Origin: an uncultured Mycoplasmatota bacterium
GTDB taxonomy: Bacteria; Bacillota_I; Bacilli_A; RF39; UBA660
Assembly (NCBI GenBank): GCA_900553855.1
Contig: USFG01000001.1
Location: forward strand, 127,702-191,701
Reading direction: 5' to 3'
Length of the DNA stretch: 64,000 bases
Position numbers and translations under genes: made by a program. Positions 42,356 through 50,684 of this stretch are shown piece after piece. Position 1 is the stretch's first letter, and each line of letters begins with the position of its first letter. The notes under the pieces are model-generated. The model was given only the letters and a program-made list of their open reading frames with translations, was not told the origin of the DNA and did not search any database.

Positions 42356-42463
42356 ATATATTTAAGTACTCTCCCAGTTATGCATGTATACTTTCGGTTT
42401 TATGAACTTACTCAGACCAAATTTGGCATTAGTGTAAGAAGATTTTACACCCTTTAAATATAT
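42356..42463. ncRNA. candidate structured RNA or multi-dyad site
   Basis: A perfect 10-bp closing stem ATATATTTAA/TTAAATATAT (42356-42365, 42454-42463) encloses CCAAATTTGG (42417-42426) and a GTGTAA/TTACAC hairpin (42432-42437, 42445-42450), with possible AGTTATG/CATaaACT pairing to the left. It looks like a three- or four-way junction about 108 nt long. I cannot match it to a known riboswitch and cannot tell the strand. It is in the only long gap of the core region. Confidence 0.4.
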
Positions 42464-42593
42464 CTATAAAATATTATGCTTCTAATTATGCATGATATAA
42501 TTAATTGAATATATTTATTCATATTTGTAACTATATATTACACATTTTGTTACAAGACGTCATTTGCTTTTTATTAACATGATAAAAATTTGG

Positions 42594-42624
42594 ACTATTA
42601 TTTTTATATATTTAATAGTATAAT
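42594..42624 (+). promoter_or_regulatory. lemA promoter with inverted repeat
   Basis: TATAAT (42619-42624) lies 23 bases before the lemA start. A 7-bp inverted repeat ACTATTA/TAATAGT (42594-42600, 42613-42619) abuts it, a candidate operator. No clear -35 was found. Confidence 0.5.
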
Positions 42625-42647
42625 TTATGTAGAAGGATGTGATAATT

Positions 42648-43196
42648 ATGTGGCTATGGATATTAATAGCTGTAATAGTAGTTATTGTACTTTGGATAGT
42701 ATCAACATATAATTCTTTAGTTGGTCTAAGAAATACTTGCAAAGAAGCATTTTCTACTATGGATGTATATTTAAAGAAGAGATGGGATTTAATTCCAAAT
42801 TTAGTTGAAACTGTTAAAGGTTATGCTAAACATGAAAAAGATACTTTACAAGAAGTTATTTCATTAAGAAATACTCCATATGAAAGTATGAGTGATGATG
42901 AGAAGGTTAAAACTAATCAAAAGTTAAGCCAAAGTGTAACGAAGATTATGGCTTTAGCAGAAGCTTATCCAGAATTAAAAGCTAATGAAAATTTTAAAGA
43001 ATTAAGTAAAGATTTAAGTAAAATTGAAGAAGATATTGCTAATTCAAGAAAATATTATAATGGTACTGTTAGAACTTATAATGATAAAATAGAAATGGTT
43101 CCTAGTAATATTGTTGCTGGTATTTTTGGATTTAAGACTAGAACTATGTTTGAAGTAGATGCTACTGAAAGAGAGAATGTTAAGGTAAAATTTTAG
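42648..43196 (+). CDS. lemA: LemA family protein
   Basis: The 182-residue protein has an N-terminal TM helix (LWILIAVIVVIVLWIVSTYN) and the LemA domain: NSLVGLRNTCKEAFSTMDVYLKKRWDLIPNLVETVKGYAKHEKDTL, ending NIVAGIFGFKTRTMFE. The chain faces the cytosol or outside as a helical bundle; its biochemical role is unknown. It is followed by a DUF2207 protein, a pairing seen widely (LemA with a Gly-rich TPM/DUF2207 partner). The ATG at 42648 is preferred over GTG 42639 because of its spacing from AAGGATG. Confidence 0.92.
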   Translation: MWLWILIAVIVVIVLWIVSTYNSLVGLRNTCKEAFSTMDVYLKKRWDLIPNLVETVKGYAKHEKDTLQEVISLRNTPYESMSDDEKVKTNQKLSQSVTKIMALAEAYPELKANENFKELSKDLSKIEEDIANSRKYYNGTVRTYNDKIEMVPSNIVAGIFGFKTRTMFEVDATERENVKVKF

Positions 43197-43208
43197 AAGG
43201 TGAAAAAA

Positions 43209-45080
43209 GTGAATAGAAAAATTATAAATTTATTATTTTGCATATTTACTTTTTTTCTTTTTAGTTTAAATTGTTATGCAAATGATTATGATATAACTAA
43301 ATACGATGTTGAGATAGTTGTTGATGAACATAATAAATATAGTATAAAAGAAAATATTGATACTTATTTTAATGTTAGTAAGCATGGGATTGTTAGAAGA
43401 ATTCCTTTATATAACAATATTATTAGACAAGATGGTACTAGGGAAAGAAATAGGGTATTAATATCAAATGTTCATGTTAATGAAGAATTTGCTTCTTCTA
43501 GAGAAAATAATAATTATGTTCTTAAAATTGGTAGTGCTGATAAAACAATAAATGGAAAACATTCTTATACTATTTCTTATGATTATGATATTGGGCTTGA
43601 TAAAAATAATAAGTATGATGAATTGTATTTTAATATTATTGGTACAAATTGGGATACTGATATTAGTAATGTAACTTTTAAAATTACAATGCCTAAAGAA
43701 TTTGATGCTAGTAAACTCGGATTTAGTTATGGCGAATATGGTGAAAGTAACACTGATAATATTAGTTATGATGTTGATGGTAATGTAATAACAGGAAGTT
43801 TTGAGGGAACATTATTAGCTGGTGAAGGATTAAATGTTAGAATGGAATTACCTGAAGGGTATTTTATTAGAAAATCTGTTGGTTCTAGCTTGTTAGAGTG
43901 TTGGTATTATGTCATTCCTATTTTAGGTGTTTTAATTTCTTATTTAATTTGGAAAAAATATGGTAAAGATGATCAAGTAGTTGATGTTGTATCATTTTAT
44001 CCGCCAGAAAATATGAATAGTTTGGACGTTGCGTTTGCTAAAAAAGGAAGTGTTAATTCAAATGATGCTGTATCACTTTTAGTTTATTTAGCAAGTAAAG
44101 GCTATATCAAAATAGTTGAAGATAAGAAGAGTAAAAGTAGATTTACTATTCAAAAAGTTAAAGAATATGATGGTAATAATAAAGAGGAAGAATTATTTTT
44201 CAGAGGATTATTTAAAAAAGTTTGGGATTCTATTTCAAGTGATGAATTAAATGAAAGTTTTTATTTAACAATAAATTCAATTTTAACTAAAAAAAATAGT
44301 ACAGCTAATAGAAAAGAAATATTTAATAATAAATCTAGTAATAAAAGATATATATTATTTTTATTTATGTTAATAACTTCATCTTTATCAACAATTATTC
44401 CGGCATTAGGATATAAATTAAGTGATGTAATTTTTTCAATCATAATTTGTAATTTAATTGGAATTGTTGCACTTATAATTGTGGCAATAATATATGATAA
44501 TAATTGTACTAAAAAAGGATTAAATAGTGCGTTAGGTTTTGCTTTCTTTTTTGTACTAGCATTAGCTGTTGCTAATTTTACAATAATTGGTTTTGAATAT
44601 ATTTATTATGATACTGTTTACTTAATTGGATTTATATTATGTATGGTATGTACTTATTTAATATATTTCTTTTACTTAATTGTTACTAAAAGAACAGAAT
44701 ATGGTAATAAAGTTTTAGGAGAAGTTAATGGATTTAAGAAATTTTTAGAAACTGCCGAAAAAGATAAGTTAGAAAGTTTAGTTCATGATGATCCATCATA
44801 CTTTTATAATATTTTACCATATGCTTATGTTTTAGGTGTAAGTGATGCTTGGATTAAACAATTTGAAGGAATTGCTATTGCGCCTCCTGATTGGTATGAA
44901 TCAGCTGATGCATTTGATTATTATAGATTTAATCGTTCTTTGAATCGTACAATTCATAGTGCTAGTAGAGTTATGAATTCAGTTCCACAATCTTCTGGTG
45001 GAAGTTCATCAGGTGGAGGATTTAGTGGTGGAGGATTTTCTGGCGGCGGCTCCGGCGGTGGCGGAGGAAGCTCTTGGTAG
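43209..45080 (+). CDS. DUF2207 membrane protein with Gly-rich tail
   Basis: The 623-residue protein has a signal peptide (LLFCIFTFFLFSLNCYA) and an extracytoplasmic beta-sandwich DUF2207 domain (DYDITKYDVEIVVDEHNKYSIKENID...). A TM helix near residue 230 follows, then a cytosolic winged-helix-like segment (AVSLLVYLASKGYIKIVEDKK), more TM helices (about 380-505) and the family's C-terminal Gly/Ser tail (SSGGGFSGGGFSGGG). GTG at 43209 lies 8 bases after AGAAGG, better than the GTG at 43200. It follows lemA by 12 bases, so the two form a module of unknown envelope function. Confidence 0.88.
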   Translation: MNRKIINLLFCIFTFFLFSLNCYANDYDITKYDVEIVVDEHNKYSIKENIDTYFNVSKHGIVRRIPLYNNIIRQDGTRERNRVLISNVHVNEEFASSRENNNYVLKIGSADKTINGKHSYTISYDYDIGLDKNNKYDELYFNIIGTNWDTDISNVTFKITMPKEFDASKLGFSYGEYGESNTDNISYDVDGNVITGSFEGTLLAGEGLNVRMELPEGYFIRKSVGSSLLECWYYVIPILGVLISYLIWKKYGKDDQVVDVVSFYPPENMNSLDVAFAKKGSVNSNDAVSLLVYLASKGYIKIVEDKKSKSRFTIQKVKEYDGNNKEEELFFRGLFKKVWDSISSDELNESFYLTINSILTKKNSTANRKEIFNNKSSNKRYILFLFMLITSSLSTIIPALGYKLSDVIFSIIICNLIGIVALIIVAIIYDNNCTKKGLNSALGFAFFFVLALAVANFTIIGFEYIYYDTVYLIGFILCMVCTYLIYFFYLIVTKRTEYGNKVLGEVNGFKKFLETAEKDKLESLVHDDPSYFYNILPYAYVLGVSDAWIKQFEGIAIAPPDWYESADAFDYYRFNRSLNRTIHSASRVMNSVPQSSGGSSSGGGFSGGGFSGGGSGGGGGSSW

Positions 45081-45095
45081 AAAGGAAAATTATTT

Positions 45096-45344
45096 ATGAG
45101 AGAATTACAAATTAATAGGGTTTATAGACATTTTAAGGGTGATTATTATTTGGTAATTGATGTTGCTTATAATTCTGAAACTAAAGAAAAATATGTTGTT
45201 TATAGAGCGTTATATGGTGATAATAAATTATGGATTAGACCTTATGATATGTTTATGAGTGAGGTTGATCACGAAAAGTATCCTGATGTTAAACAAAAAT
45301 ATAGATTAGAACTTGCAGATATTAAAAGTGTAAAAGAATTATAG
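45096..45344 (+). CDS. DUF1653 domain protein
   Basis: The 82-residue protein is a single DUF1653 domain: NRVYRHFKGDYYLVIDVAYNSETKEKYVVYRALYGDNKLWIRPYDMFMSEVD. The small beta-rich fold is common in bacteria, and its role is unknown. It starts 15 bases after the DUF2207 stop with GAAAGGAAA upstream, so it is likely the third gene of the lemA operon. A terminator follows. Confidence 0.85.
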   Translation: MRELQINRVYRHFKGDYYLVIDVAYNSETKEKYVVYRALYGDNKLWIRPYDMFMSEVDHEKYPDVKQKYRLELADIKSVKEL

Positions 45345-45349
45345 AAATC

Positions 45350-45380
45350 ACTTGGCTAATTGACGGCCAAGTTTTATTTT
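45350..45380 (+). terminator. terminator of the lemA operon
   Basis: A 7-bp stem ACTTGGC/GCCAAGT (45350-45356, 45366-45372) is followed by TTTATTTT. Confidence 0.75.
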
Positions 45381-45388
45381 GGTATAGT
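45360..45388 (+). promoter_or_regulatory. promoter of the DUF4358 gene, overlapping the terminator
   Basis: TTGACG (45360-45365) and TATAGT (45383-45388) are 17 bases apart. The -35 is in the loop of the preceding terminator, so termination and initiation share the same bases. Confidence 0.72.
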
Positions 45389-45412
45389 TAGGATAGAAAT
45401 GAGGATGATAAA

Positions 45413-45982
45413 ATGAAGGATAAAAAGTTGTATGTTGGAATAGGAATAGTAGCTGTTTTAGTTGTAGGTATTCTAATTTATTTTTTAAATAATAAGAATA
45501 CTGGAGATATAAAACTAAATACAAATAGTGAATTAAAATCAATGATGAATGATGTTTATAAATTATCTAATGCTGATTTACCAGATTTAAGAACTCAAAA
45601 AATTAGCTTGAATGATAAAGATGTTTTAAAATCATATACTGGTTTATCAAATAATGATGATGTAGAAGCAATAGTAGCATCAGAACCAGTAATGTCAAGT
45701 CAGGCTTATTCATTTGTAGCTGTTAAATTCAAAAATGGTGTAAATATTGAGAAAGTTAAAGAAGAAATGTATAACAATATTGATATGAACAAATGGTTAT
45801 GTGTTTCTGCTGACGTTCTTTATTTAACTAATTATGGCAATACAATTATCTATGTTATGAGTGAAGAAGATTGGGCTAAACCAGTTTATGATGCATTCAA
45901 GAAGTATGTAAATAATAGTAATGGAAAAGAATTAATAAAAAACAATTCATTAGGTTTTGAAGAATTACCAGAAGTACAATAA
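45413..45982 (+). CDS. DUF4358 membrane-anchored protein
   Basis: The 189-residue protein has one N-terminal TM helix (LYVGIGIVAVLVVGILIYFL). Its extracytoplasmic DUF4358 domain includes YTGLSNNDDVEAIVASEPVMSSQAYSFVAVKFKNG. Such proteins are anchored at the outer face of the membrane in Firmicutes, role unknown. It has its own promoter and terminator, so it is monocistronic. GAGGATGATAAA precedes the ATG. Confidence 0.78.
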   Translation: MKDKKLYVGIGIVAVLVVGILIYFLNNKNTGDIKLNTNSELKSMMNDVYKLSNADLPDLRTQKISLNDKDVLKSYTGLSNNDDVEAIVASEPVMSSQAYSFVAVKFKNGVNIEKVKEEMYNNIDMNKWLCVSADVLYLTNYGNTIIYVMSEEDWAKPVYDAFKKYVNNSNGKELIKNNSLGFEELPEVQ

Positions 45983-45991
45983 ATTAAAGTT

Positions 45992-46018
45992 AACTCCTTA
46001 TATAAGGAGTTTTATTTG
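45992..46018 (+). terminator. terminator of the DUF4358 gene
   Basis: A perfect 9-bp stem AACTCCTTA/TAAGGAGTT with a TA loop is followed by TTATTT. Confidence 0.85.
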
Positions 46019-46031
46019 AAAGGAATTTGAT

Positions 46032-47420
46032 ATGGTATTTACTAGTATTAGTTTTATTTATTATTTTTTACCTTTATTATTAATATGTTATTTTGTTGTT
46101 CCTAAAAAATTTAGAAATATAATTTTGTTAATGTTTTCTGTTTTATTTTATTTTTATGGAGAGCCTAAGTATATATTATTGATGTTAATAGAGGTATTGA
46201 TATCTTATGTAGTAGGATTATTAATAGATAAGTATAAAAGCAAGAATATTTTAATTATTGGAATATTTATTCATGTATTATTATTTGGAATATTTAAATA
46301 TTTTAATTTTGTAATTATTAATGTTAATAATTTATTTCATAGTAATTTGAATTTACTAAATGTTGTTTTACCGATTGGTATATCTTTTTATACATTTCAA
46401 ATTATTAGTTATGAAATAGATGTTTATAATAAAAAGGTTAATGTTCAAAGTAATATATTAAAGTACTTTTTATATGTATTTTTGTTTCCACAACTTATTG
46501 CTGGTCCAATAGTTAGATATCAAGATGTAAATAATGAAATTGATAATAGAAATGTTACTTTTGAGATGTTTGCAAATGGATTAAGACGTTTTATTATTGG
46601 ACTTAGTAAGAAGGTAATTATTGCTAATAATTTGGGAGAATTATGTAATATATACTTAAATTTAGGTGATAAGTCTGTACTTTTTACTTGGATATTTGCA
46701 ATTAGTTATATGTTACAAATTTATTTTGATTTTTCAGGTTATTCTGATATAGCAATTGGACTAGGTAAAATGTTAGGATTTAATTTTCCTGAAAACTTCA
46801 ATTATCCATATATGGCAAAGTCAATTACTGATTTTTGGAGAAGATGGCATATGACATTAAGTTCATGGTTTAGAGATTATGTTTATATTCCTCTTGGTGG
46901 TAATAAGAAAGGTGTATTAAAGCAAATTAGAAATATCTTAGTTGTTTGGTCATTAACGGGATTATGGCATGGTGCTAGTTGGAATTTTATTGTTTGGGGA
47001 TTATATTTTGGAATATTGTTAATTTTAGAAAAATTTATTTTAAAGAAATATTTTAGTAATGTTCCTAAATTTATTAAAGGTATTTATACTTTGTTTTTAG
47101 TTATGATTAGTTTTGTTATCTTTCAAGGTGATAGTTTAAGTAGTGCTTTTAATATTATAAAGGGATTGTTTGGATTAAATGGAGAGTTGTTTATAAATAA
47201 TGTAACTTTATATTATTTAAAGGGATATGTTTTATTTATTGTGTTAGGTGTAATTAGTTCTACTAATTATGTTAAAAATTTAGTTATTAAAATAAGTAAT
47301 GGTAAAGGTAAAAAAATTATTAATATATTGGAGCCTATTTATTTACTAATATTATTAATAATTGTTACTATGTATTTAATAGATAGTTCTTATAATCCAT
47401 TTTTATATTTTAGATTTTAA
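46032..47420 (+). CDS. MBOAT family membrane O-acyltransferase (AlgI/DltB-like)
   Basis: The 462-residue polytopic protein is an MBOAT transferase: FPQLIAGPIVRYQDV, GLSKKVIIANNLGEL, MLQIYFDFSGYSDIAIGLGKMLGF, SITDFWRRWHMTLSSWFRDYVYIPLGGN and LTGLWHGASWNFIVWGLYFG, with the catalytic His in LWHGASW. It moves acetyl or other acyl groups across the membrane to polysaccharide or teichoic acid. The neighbouring DHHW gene encodes the usual extracytoplasmic partner. AAAGGAA precedes the ATG. dltA and dltC are not adjacent, so polysaccharide O-acetylation is more likely than D-alanylation. Confidence 0.93.
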   Translation: MVFTSISFIYYFLPLLLICYFVVPKKFRNIILLMFSVLFYFYGEPKYILLMLIEVLISYVVGLLIDKYKSKNILIIGIFIHVLLFGIFKYFNFVIINVNNLFHSNLNLLNVVLPIGISFYTFQIISYEIDVYNKKVNVQSNILKYFLYVFLFPQLIAGPIVRYQDVNNEIDNRNVTFEMFANGLRRFIIGLSKKVIIANNLGELCNIYLNLGDKSVLFTWIFAISYMLQIYFDFSGYSDIAIGLGKMLGFNFPENFNYPYMAKSITDFWRRWHMTLSSWFRDYVYIPLGGNKKGVLKQIRNILVVWSLTGLWHGASWNFIVWGLYFGILLILEKFILKKYFSNVPKFIKGIYTLFLVMISFVIFQGDSLSSAFNIIKGLFGLNGELFINNVTLYYLKGYVLFIVLGVISSTNYVKNLVIKISNGKGKKIINILEPIYLLILLIIVTMYLIDSSYNPFLYFRF

Positions 47421-47431
47421 GGGGAATATAT

Positions 47432-48517
47432 ATGATTGATAAAGTTAAAAATATAATTGTTTCAATTTTATTTGGTGGTATTCTTGTAATAGTTCTAATT
47501 GTTAATATATTTTCTAAAGATAAAGATATTTCAATTAGTGAGAGAAGAAGATTAGCAAGTTTTCCGGAGTTTTCAGTAAATAATATATTTAATGGTACAT
47601 TTTTTAGTAATTTTGATAAATACGCAGTTGATCAATTTGTGATGAGAGATTATATAAGAGAAAATAAAGTTAGGTTAGATTTAGCTATAAAAAATAATTA
47701 TCATGATGTCTATGTTTATAATGATTATTTGATTAAGCAAGAATATCCATTAAATGAAAGTTCTTTAAAGAATTTAACTGATAGAATTAACTCTATAAGT
47801 AAAAGGTATTTAAATAATTCTAAAATATATTATAGTGTTGTACCTGATAAGAATTATTTTGTTAATAATGGTAATTTAAAAATGAATTATGATTTACTAA
47901 TAAGTAAAATGAATAGTGAATTAAGTGGTTTTAATTATATAGATATTATGAGTAGTTTATCTTTAGAAGATTATTATTATAGTGATAGTCATTTTAAACA
48001 GGAAAATATTGTTAAAGTAGCAAATGTGATTTTAGATAAAATGGGTAATAGTTATTATAAAGATATAAATTATAATATGAAAAATGTTGGTGTTTTTAAG
48101 GGTGTTTATTCTTACCAAGTTCCAGTTAAAATAAAAGAAGATAATATTAATATTTTATCTAATGAATATATTGATAATGCGATTGTATATGATAATTTAA
48201 ATAAAATAGATATAAATGTTTATGATAAAAGTAAGATTAATTCTTGGGATTTATATGATATATACTTAGGTGGAGCAAAGGGATTGCTTACAATTTATAA
48301 TAATTTAGCAAGTAGTGATGATGAATTAATTGTATTTAGAGATTCTTATGGTAGTTCTTTAGTACCATTATTAATTAGTTCTTATAAAAAGATAATTGTT
48401 ATTGATACTAGGTATATTTCTTCAAATATTTTAGATAATTATGTTGAATTTAAGGGACAAGATGTTTTGTTTTTGTATAGTGTTAGCACAATTAACAATA
48501 GTTTTACCGTTAAGTAA
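47432..48517 (+). CDS. DHHW-family/AlgJ-like extracytoplasmic O-acetylation partner
   Basis: The 361-residue protein has one N-terminal TM helix (IIVSILFGGILVIVLIVNIF) and the opening ISERRRLASFPEFSVNNIFNGTFFSNFDKYAVDQFVMRDYI typical of DHHW proteins. Later blocks include YYSDSHFKQE (D-S-H-F here in place of the family's D-H-H-W) and LIVFRDSYGSSLVPLL with the SGNH-like catalytic Ser region. It would take the acyl group from the MBOAT protein outside the cell. It starts 11 bases after the MBOAT stop. Confidence 0.87.
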   Translation: MIDKVKNIIVSILFGGILVIVLIVNIFSKDKDISISERRRLASFPEFSVNNIFNGTFFSNFDKYAVDQFVMRDYIRENKVRLDLAIKNNYHDVYVYNDYLIKQEYPLNESSLKNLTDRINSISKRYLNNSKIYYSVVPDKNYFVNNGNLKMNYDLLISKMNSELSGFNYIDIMSSLSLEDYYYSDSHFKQENIVKVANVILDKMGNSYYKDINYNMKNVGVFKGVYSYQVPVKIKEDNINILSNEYIDNAIVYDNLNKIDINVYDKSKINSWDLYDIYLGGAKGLLTIYNNLASSDDELIVFRDSYGSSLVPLLISSYKKIIVIDTRYISSNILDNYVEFKGQDVLFLYSVSTINNSFTVK

Positions 48518-48541
48518 TATAATTAATTGGAGGAAATAAAA

Positions 48542-49225
48542 GTGATTTTAATTGGTATTGTTTCAAGAATGTATAATAATTTAGATGGTCAAGATATATG
48601 TCAAGTACATGAACAAATTAGAAGAGTCCTAGCTAGATATGATGATGTTTGTTTAGTAAGTGTTTTACCAACGGAAGATTATAATTATAATGGAACTAAT
48701 CAAGGAATGGATAAGGTTAATGAGGATAAATTATCTTATATTTTAGATAAGTGTGATGGGTTTGTTTTGCCGGGAGGAAGTTATTATTATAATTTTGATG
48801 AATATATAATTAAGTATGCATTAGATAACGATAAACCTTTACTTGGGATATGTTTGGGATTTCAAGCAATTTGTAGTTGTTTAGCTAAAAATAGAGATAA
48901 GTTTGCAATGGAGAAGAGAGTAAATTATAGTAATCATTATAAGAATCCGTTTGAATATGCACATAATGTTTATATTGATAAAAATAGTTTACTTTATAAG
49001 ATAATTGGAACTGATGTTATGCTTGTAAACAGTGTTCATCATGATATTGTTGATTTTGAACTTAATGATATGGTAAAAATAAATGCGATTAGTGATGATG
49101 ATATTGTTGAAGGAGTAGAGGTTAAAGATAAGAAGTTTATTATGGGATTACAATGGCATCCCGAATATATAATGGATGATAATTCTTGTAAAATTTTTAA
49201 TTATTTTGTAAAAATGTGTAAATAA
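48542..49225 (+). CDS. class I glutamine amidotransferase / peptidase C26
   Basis: The 227-residue protein is a gamma-glutamyl-GABA hydrolase-like enzyme: FVLPGGSYYYNFDEYI, nucleophile elbow LLGICLGFQAICSC, NSVHHDIVD, and LQWHPEYIMDD with the catalytic His and Glu. It hydrolyses gamma-glutamyl bonds. The start is the GTG 8 bases after GGAGG; the in-frame TTG at 48527 overlaps the ribosome site itself. It may be co-transcribed with the MBOAT-DHHW pair, although the functional link is unclear. Confidence 0.85.
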   Translation: MILIGIVSRMYNNLDGQDICQVHEQIRRVLARYDDVCLVSVLPTEDYNYNGTNQGMDKVNEDKLSYILDKCDGFVLPGGSYYYNFDEYIIKYALDNDKPLLGICLGFQAICSCLAKNRDKFAMEKRVNYSNHYKNPFEYAHNVYIDKNSLLYKIIGTDVMLVNSVHHDIVDFELNDMVKINAISDDDIVEGVEVKDKKFIMGLQWHPEYIMDDNSCKIFNYFVKMCK

Positions 49226-49283
49226 AAAAAGTAAATTCCACTCTTTTGGGTAATAAATATATATAGAAGGGAGGAATTTTTTT

Positions 49284-49364
49284 ATGATTAAATTTTTTTA
49301 TAATTTAAGTGAATATCTTAGAATGATTAAAATAAAATTATTAATGTTTATTTTATTTGATTAA
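49284..49364 (+). CDS. 26-aa hydrophobic peptide gene with strong ribosome site
   Basis: MIKFFYNLSEYLRMIKIKLL plus MFILFD is encoded from an ATG preceded by AGAAGGGAGGAA 8 bases upstream. The peptide is basic and hydrophobic and could span or coat the membrane, like small membrane peptides or type I toxins. A -10-like TATATA lies just upstream. I know of no match. The convergent terminator at 49363 overlaps its end. Confidence 0.5.
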   Translation: MIKFFYNLSEYLRMIKIKLLMFILFD

Positions 49365-49388
49365 AAAAAGGTGCTGTAAAGGGGCACC
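49363..49388 (-). terminator. terminator of the ComEC-like/DUF3006 operon
   Basis: On the minus strand a stem GGTGC/GCACC is followed by seven T. Confidence 0.75.
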
Positions 49389-49586
49389 CTAATCTATGAA
49401 AAGATCATTTATTAAATTATTAATGTTATTTTTTCTTTTTTTCATTTCATCCTTATTTAAAGTGATTGTATAAATATCATTTTCTTTAGCGTTAGGAATT
49501 AATTCTTTGGGTAAGTTAATTATTTTACCATTTTCTAATTCAACTATTAAATAATTTCCTTCTATTCGATCGATTGTTATTGTCAT
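49389..49586 (-). CDS. DUF3006 family protein
   Basis: The 65-residue protein reads MTITIDRIEGNYLIVELENGKIINLPKELIPNAKENDIYTITLN, a DUF3006 domain (small beta barrel), followed by a Lys/Asn-rich tail. DUF3006 genes often follow ComEC-like beta-lactamase-fold genes, as here, where the stop TAA and this ATG form TAATATG. I start at 49586; a GTG at 49598 in frame is less likely. The function is unknown. Confidence 0.8.
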   Translation of the reverse strand: MTITIDRIEGNYLIVELENGKIINLPKELIPNAKENDIYTITLNKDEMKKRKNNINNLINDLFID

Positions 49587-49587
49587 A

Positions 49588-50502
49588 TTATTTCTCACTT
49601 TCTATTTTAATGTTTGTTCCATCTGATATAGCTGTAATCGTTCCATTTATGCTTGTTAAATATATCTTAGTTCCAGAATTTTCCCAGTTTGTAATTGTTT
49701 CTTCTTTGGGTAAATTGTATTTGTTGTTTAAACCAACGGAAATAATTCCGTATTTAGCGTTTACTTTCTTGATAAAATCGATGCTTGATGATGTGTTAGA
49801 ACCATGGTGACCTATTTTAATTACATCGGCAGTTACATCTTCTTTAATTTCATTTTCACTTAGTTTTTCTGCATCTCCCATAAATAAGAATTTAGTAGTT
49901 CCATAAGTTATTTTAGTTACTACTGAATAATTATTAAGTTCAGTGTATGTGCTATTGTTTGGTGCTAAAATGTTTATTTTTAAAGCATCAGTATCAATTA
50001 TTGAGGTGCCTGCTTTAGCAGTGTTAATTTTTAAATTTTTATCTTTGATTGCCATTAGAAGACTTTCATATGTTTTGGTTGTTGATACGACTTTAGGCAT
50101 ATAAATTTTTCCGATTTCAAAAGTATTAATAATGTCTTTTAATCCACCGATATGATCTGTATGGGGATGGGTTCCAATAACATAATCTATTTTTTGATAA
50201 TTTAAATTTTTTAGATAATTTATTATGTTTTCACTTTGATAAGATTCTGCTGCATCAATTAACATTGTTTCATTATTAGGTAGTTCAATAAATATTGAAT
50301 CACCTTGACCAACATCTAAGTAGTGAACTTTTAATAAATCATTATTCATATTTATGTAGTCATTTTGATTTTGGTTATTATTTTGATTAAATAAATTTTT
50401 AATTTTATCTTGATTATTAATGATTAAGAATGCCAAAAGTATGATTAATATTTCGAAAAAGTTTCTTTTGATATTTCTTTTAATTTTTTTATGTTTTGTC
50501 AT
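49588..50502 (-). CDS. ComEC/Rec2-like metallo-beta-lactamase fold hydrolase
   Basis: The 304-residue protein has one N-terminal TM helix (FEILIILLAFLII) and an Asn/Gln-rich linker. An MBL-fold domain follows: VHYLDVGQGDSIFIELP, THPHTDHIGGLKDII (H-x-H-x-D-H metal site), FLFMGDAEKL and KIGHHGSNTSSS. It matches the C-terminal domain of ComEC without the competence channel. Such stand-alone proteins are membrane-tethered hydrolases that may act on DNA or nucleotides outside the cell (inference). It is the first gene of the minus-strand pair with DUF3006. Confidence 0.87.
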   Translation of the reverse strand: MTKHKKIKRNIKRNFFEILIILLAFLIINNQDKIKNLFNQNNNQNQNDYINMNNDLLKVHYLDVGQGDSIFIELPNNETMLIDAAESYQSENIINYLKNLNYQKIDYVIGTHPHTDHIGGLKDIINTFEIGKIYMPKVVSTTKTYESLLMAIKDKNLKINTAKAGTSIIDTDALKINILAPNNSTYTELNNYSVVTKITYGTTKFLFMGDAEKLSENEIKEDVTADVIKIGHHGSNTSSSIDFIKKVNAKYGIISVGLNNKYNLPKEETITNWENSGTKIYLTSINGTITAISDGTNIKIESEK

Positions 50503-50573
50503 ATCTTATTCACCTATAATAAATATACATTAAAATAGATGTTTTGTTAAGTTATTCTTTACAATATATCCTG

Positions 50574-50602
50574 CTTAAATCTTTCTTAAATTCTACTTAA
50601 AA
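50574..50602. promoter_or_regulatory. three CTTAAA direct repeats at 11-bp spacing
   Basis: CTTAAA starts at 50574, 50585 and 50596, exactly 11 bases apart. One helical-turn spacing of direct repeats is the usual mode for OmpR/PhoB-type response regulators. It lies in the divergent gap between the ComEC-like operon and the AAA ATPase gene. A TATAAT at 50661-50666 probably starts the latter. Confidence 0.55.
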
Positions 50603-50684
50603 TAATTTTGACTTTGTAAATTGGTTAAAGTAGAATCTATTAAAATTAGCTAAAATATATTATAATTTTGGTAGGTGGTTTTAT

